Assembly (NCBI RefSeq): GCF_023740735.1
Contig: NZ_JAMRXH010000008.1
Location: 186,001-250,000 of the forward strand
Length of the DNA: 64,000 nt
Direction: 5' to 3'
Source: Nocardia sp. CDC159
GTDB lineage: Bacteria; Actinomycetota; Actinomycetes; Mycobacteriales; Mycobacteriaceae
A model generated the notes under the pieces. That model saw nothing but the letters and a program-made list of their open reading frames with translations. It did not search any database and was not told the DNA's origin. Shown here piece by piece: positions 15,001 to 21,000 of the stretch. The position numbers and the translations under genes were made by a program. The number at the start of each line of letters is the position of its first letter. Position 1 is the stretch's first letter.

Positions 15001-18000
15001 CAGCGGCCCCGGTTCGCCTCGTGCGGCGCCTCCGCCGGTGCACCCCGATCCTCGGCGCGCGGGCCGGGCTCGTGGTCACGCGCACCCGCATCGGGTCGCA
15101 CGTCCGCGCTTCCGTCCACCGGTACCTCGGCGGGGTTCTTCCCGACGGCCTCTGGCGCCCCGCGGGTCCCGTCCCATACCGGGTCCCGATACGAACCGCG
15201 CAGCGACGCGGGCGATTCGGCGTCCGACCGCAAGCCTGCGCTGCCCAACGCCCGTTCCCGCGCCGGCACCGGGGCGGTCTGTCTGCGGCCGCCCTGGCCT
15301 TCGCCATCCTCCCACGGCGGACGTCCGAGATCCGCCGGACGTTCGGGCCCCTGCCCGCGCAGCGGCGGCGCCTGCTCCTCCGAACCGAGCACGCGATCGT
15401 AGAACTCGGCGCCGCCGTCCATCTCGTGGATCTCGATCGTTTCGATCGACTTGCCCGGGAAGCGATCGATCAGCGCGGCATCGACCATCCTGCGCACATT
15501 CTGAAACGCGGGATGGCTCGGATCCGGATGGTCGTAGATGATCTGCGCCTGAATGTTGCCCTTGTCGAAGATCCGGTACAACACCTTGAAATCGACGGTG
15601 TGCCCGGCACTTTCGACACGGATGAGCTGCGGCGCGCCGATCGCGGCCTCCAGCTGGAGATGGTTCGGCCCGCGCGTCTCGACCGAATCCAGGATCAGCG
15701 AGGCCGTGCTCCGTCGCGCCCCCGTCTCGTCGGCCGTCGGATGCGGGGTCGGCCGACTGTCCGACGACACCCCCGTGACCAGACCGGTGATCGAGTTCTT
15801 GATCGGGCCGGGTATGCCCTCGATCGACCGGGACCGGATGGCGCCGGAAACCTCGGGGGCGGGGCCGCGTTCGGCTCCCAGGGGCACCGGCCGAGGCTCG
15901 ACGCCGCCGTCCTCGGGCCGATCCTCGCCGGGTTGCGAACGGCGACCGGGCAGGCCGCTCTCGCCGGGCTCACGCATCGACGGCGACCGCGGAACAGAGC
16001 CGTCCCCGTGCGCGGGCGCACCGCTGCGCGGGCCCTGCGACGAGTCGCCGCGCGGCGCGTCGTCGGGGCGGGCATGCGCCTCGATCTCCGCCAGGCGCTG
16101 CAGCATCCGGTCGTGCCACTGCCCGCGCCCCAGCTCCTCGAACGCCGGCCGCAATGCCCGCACCTGATCGCGCACCCACGCGATCTCGGACCTGGTCATA
16201 TCGTGATCGATGAACTCGACCACACCGTCGTCGCGCACCCGCAGGAAGCGTTCCGCGTAGCGGGTGACCGTTTCCCTTGTCAGGAGTTGGGATTCGAAGG
16301 CTCGGTGGTGGTTGCTCCAGCGGAGCTTCCCATCGGGTTCGGTGACGATCCGGTCGGTGCCGCTCGGCAGTCCGGTCAGCACATCGTGCAATCCATTGCC
16401 CGCGCGGCCGAATCCCTGCTGCGCGAACTGCTCGACCAGCCGGCTCGACGGCCGCTCCAAATACACCGTGTTGCCCTCGGCGACGGCCCGCGGCAGGTCG
16501 AGGCCGAACGCGCGACCGAGCTTGGACGACAGCACCTCCGCCTGGGCGAAGCGCGAATTGAGCAGCGTCTTGCGGATCACCTGCGCGCCGTTGTCGAAGG
16601 TGACCAACTCCACCTTGCGCACGCCCTGCACCGAGAGGTTGTCCCCGAGCCGCTCCACCGATCGCACCCCGGAGTCACGGCCGTCCCGCAGGATGTCCTC
16701 GAACGCGCGTGCGCCGTTCGCCTCGTCCCACGCCTTGCCGTAGATCTCCCGGTAGGTCTCCCCGTGCGGCGCATGCTGTTCGATCTCCGGCCGCAACGCC
16801 GCCAGACCGGCGTCGTTGGCCATCCGGTCCAACGCCGGCGCCAGGCGATCGGGCACGGGTCGATCGCCCAGCTTCATGTTCTCGATCAGTTCCGCGCGCG
16901 CCCGGTAGTACACCTCGGTGTAGGCCCGCGTCCCCAACGGTTCCGGGACGTCGTGCCCGGCGGACCGAAGTTGCACGGCCGCAAGGATTTCCAGGGCGTG
17001 CGCCCGCGTCTCCTCATCGACCATCCGATCGATGTAGGACTCCCGCAGCCGCATCCGGTCCTGCGGAGCGACCCGCTCGGGGACCTGTATCGGGGCCTCG
17101 TGCCCGCGCGCTGCCGCGGCATGGATGGCGTGATGCACCAGCGCGGCCATGTGTTCGGCGTCGGAGGCCCCCACATCCAGCACCAGCCGGTTGCGGAACG
17201 GCTGATACCCCTGTTGCGCGGGATCGGTGGTGTGCACGATGTCCACGTCCCGCAGGACGTCCACCGCCCACCTTCCGACCTCGGTCCGCGCCAACTCGGC
17301 GCGGATTCCGGCCAACCGCTCCGCGGTCGCCTTGGCCGCCATGTCCAGCGGTACGACCTCGGGTGTGCGCTCGAACGGCGGCTCCCCCGGCGCCCCCTTC
17401 CGCAGCCGGATATTGCCCTCGCCGTCCACCTCGGTCCGCGCGTAGACGACCCGGTCGTCGCCGATCCGCTCCCGAACCTCGGCCGCGCGCGGATGCGACA
17501 GCGCCTCCTCGTGCGTCCCGCGCATCCCCACCACCAGAAGCTTTTCCGGCGGGCCCGCCAATCTCAGCACGTGGTCGGAAAGGCGCTCGGCGTGCGGGGT
17601 GACGCGCGCGATCGCGGCCAACTGCTCGGCGGCGGCGACGTCGTGCAGCCGCTTCGCGGCGGCTCCCAGTTCCGCGTCGAGGTTGTGCCAACGATCGGCC
17701 AGATCCGACAGTTCTCGCAGCCGATGCTGTTCCCGGCGCAGATCGGGGATCTCCTCGCCGCGCGTGGCGGGATCGGCCAACCTGGCGTCCAGCTCGGCCA
17801 GCCGGCGCAGCACGTGGTCGCGGATCTCCGGGGTCTCACCGAACGGGACACCGAGCTCGTCGCACCGCCGCTCGAGTGCCTCGGCCATCTCGTCCGACCG
17901 CATCACATCGTGGGTGCGCCGCAGGGCGTCGGCACGCAATCGCTGCGCGATCTCCGGACGCACGGCCTGGTGCGGCGTGAACGAATCGGAGGTCTGCTGT

Positions 18001-21000
18001 GCGGCGTCCCAACGGTCCTGATAGAACTTGGTGTAGTTCCCGCCCTCCTTCCAGGGGAACTTCGCGACCGCCTCGTGCGCCTCGCGCACGCCCGCCTCGT
18101 GGGCCTGCGCGTGCACCTGCTTCGGCGTCAGCTCCGGTGATTGCTGCCGCAGACGTTCGGTGGTCTGGTCGTACGCCCGGTCGTAGGCTTGTTCGGCCGG
18201 CTCGCGCGAGACCTTGTACCCGAGCTCACGCAGCTCCTTGGACAGTTCCGCCTGCCGGAGGAAGCATTCGGTCTCCTCGGCGACCATGGCGCGCACGTAC
18301 TCGTCACGCGTCATGAACTTCTCGCGCCCGAACGCGGTCTCGCCGCTCGCCCACCGCTGACCGTGCACCACCTCGTGCACCACCGCGACCGCCTGCGCCA
18401 CCTGATTGTGCCCGTCGGTGCGCACGACCAGCCGGTGCCGCTCCCCGTCGAAGAAGCCACCGAGATCGCTGCCGTCGCCGCGTTCGAAGTCGTGCCGGAC
18501 CGGCATGCGTTCCAACGCCTCGAGCATTTCGCGCCCGATTCTGGTCTGACGCAATATTTCTCGGACCTGATCGGAGGCGGCGTCCAACGAGCGACCGATC
18601 CGGCCGGCGGCGTGCGGATCGAATTCGTCGAGCACCTGCAGCCGTCGTGCGGCCTCGTCCAGCGGTTCGGTCGCGCGGCCGTCGCGGTCGAACACCACTG
18701 CCCGCGGTGCTCCATCCACCTCGTCCGGCAGCCGCGGCGGGAATCCGTGATCGGCCTTGCCCAGATCGCGGACGACGATCTCGCCGCCGTCGTTCAGCAG
18801 CAGATATGCGTGTGCGCCGACCCCGTGGTCGTCAGCGCCGCCACGGTAGGAGTCCACCACCAGCGCCGCGGCTCCGTCCCCCAGCTCCCGCAGCTGGTCG
18901 GCGATCGCGTCGTGATCGGTGAACTCGCGCAGCGCACCACCTGCGGCGGCGAGCAACTCGGCCTCGCTGACACCCCGCTCGTCGACCACCCGGCCCACCA
19001 TGCGGATGCCGGCGTCCTCTCCGTATCTGTCGATCAATTCGCCCAGCGCACCGACGAGGCATCGGCCAGCCGGACCATCCTGCGGCGCGATTCGATCGGG
19101 TCCGTCGTCGATGGATTCGAGGATCCGACGTCCGAGTTCGCTCTCCGACAACAGCTCTCGCACCTGCCGCAGCCGACTCGGATCCCCGTCCGGCCCCAGG
19201 GCGTCGAGAATCTCGCGCCCGAACTCGGACTGGGACAACGCCTGCCGCACCTGGTCGGCCCGCCGATCCAGCGCCTGTCCGGCCTCGCGCGCGAGGACCG
19301 CTCGCTCGGCTCCCGCCGCCAGCAACGCCTCCCGCGCCCGATTGCTCACCCGATCGACCGGCCGGCCCTTGTGATCGAACAGGATCGCCTCGGTCCTGCC
19401 CAGCTCCCGCACCACCCGCGGCGGCGAGGCGTGCTCGGTGCCGAGATCCTTCACCACGATCCGGTCGCCCTCGCGCACCATCAGATACGCGTGCCCGCCG
19501 ACCCCGTACCGGTCCGTCGCGCCGCGGTAGGTGTCCACCACCAGTGCCGCGGCCCCATCCTTCATCGAGCGCAGGGTGTTCGCGATTTCCGCGTGCCCGC
19601 CGACGAATTCCCGCAGCCGCCCACCGGCCGCGCCGACCAGCTCGGCCCGGCTCATGCCCTCGGCACCGATCTCGCGCTCCGGGAGCCGCACGAACGAACT
19701 GTCCGAGAACCGGTCGATCAGTTTGCGCAGCGCCGCCAGACCGCACCGGCCGCGCTCGTCGTCGCGGTCCGGGCGCGGTCCGGATCCGTCCTCGTCGCTG
19801 GGCGGGCGGGGTGGCGCCGACCCGTCGCCGGCGTCGGGCGGAATCCGACGCGGCGGCGACGCGGGCTCCGGACGGGCGGGCGGGGTGTGCGGGGGCGGCG
19901 GCACCAGCCCGTCTTCGGGTCGGGGCGGGTGCTGGTCGTCCGCGGTGTCGTCGGAGCGATCGCGTGCGGGCTCCGCGCGGTCCGACTCGTCGGGCCGGGC
20001 CGCGGCATCGTCGGGCCGAACGCCGTCGTCGTACGGGCGCAGCGGCCGCTTGCCGGGCCGCGACTCGTCGCCGGCGCGGGCGCGATCCGGTTGTCCGGCA
20101 TCGGACCGGTCGCGGCCCTCGGAGTGGTCCGGCGTCCGGCTCCGATCGGGGTGGGAACGGTCGGACGCTCCGGCCCGCTCGGGCGCGCCGTCGGGTCGAT
20201 CCGCAAGTCCGGCACCGCGATCCGGCGTTGCCGGCGCCCGGTCGGGCCGTACCGGAGGTTGGCTGCCCGCGCCGTGGTCGGGAGCGCTCGTGGTCCGGTC
20301 GGTCCCCGTGGGGGTGCGGTCCGGGGCAAGCGGTGGTTTCTCACCCGACGCCGGAGTGCGATCCGCGGGGGCAAGGTGATCGGCCGGACGCACCGGCACC
20401 TGTTCACCCGCGTCGCCGGCCAGTCGGCTCGACGCCCGCGGCGCCTCCGCACCGGTGGATTCGGCGCGCAGGCGCGGACCCGAATCCTGGTGCGGGCGCG
20501 CCGTATTCCCGTCGGCGACACCGGCCCGTGCCGGGGCGGAGCCGCGGTCTGGGCTCGGTCGGGAATCCGCCGCACCCGCCGCCCGCTCGGGGCCGGCCGG
20601 TCGCGACTGCTCGCCGCGCACCGGCTCGGAACTCGACGCGCCCGGCCTGGCCTCACCCACCGCGCTCGCCCGAGGCGAGGAGTCACCGGCCGGTCGGCCC
20701 GCGTCCGAGCTCGCCGGCCGGCCCGCATCCGAGCCCGCCGGTCGGCCGGCGTCCGTCCCCGCCGGGGAGTCCACGCGCGCCGGGGCGGCACCGGCGCCGC
20801 CCCGATCGGCGCCCGGGACACCGGCGGCGGCCGTGCCCCGATCCGCGCCGTTCGGCGCCGTCGACCCGTCGGAACCTGCCCCCTCGGGCGCGCGCGCAGA
20901 GCCGTTTTCGCCTGTACGCGAAGGACTTTCGGCACGCGGTGCGGAACCGTCCCCGGCTGCCGGACGCGCCGAGTTGTCGGCGTCCGCGCCCCGGCCCGCC

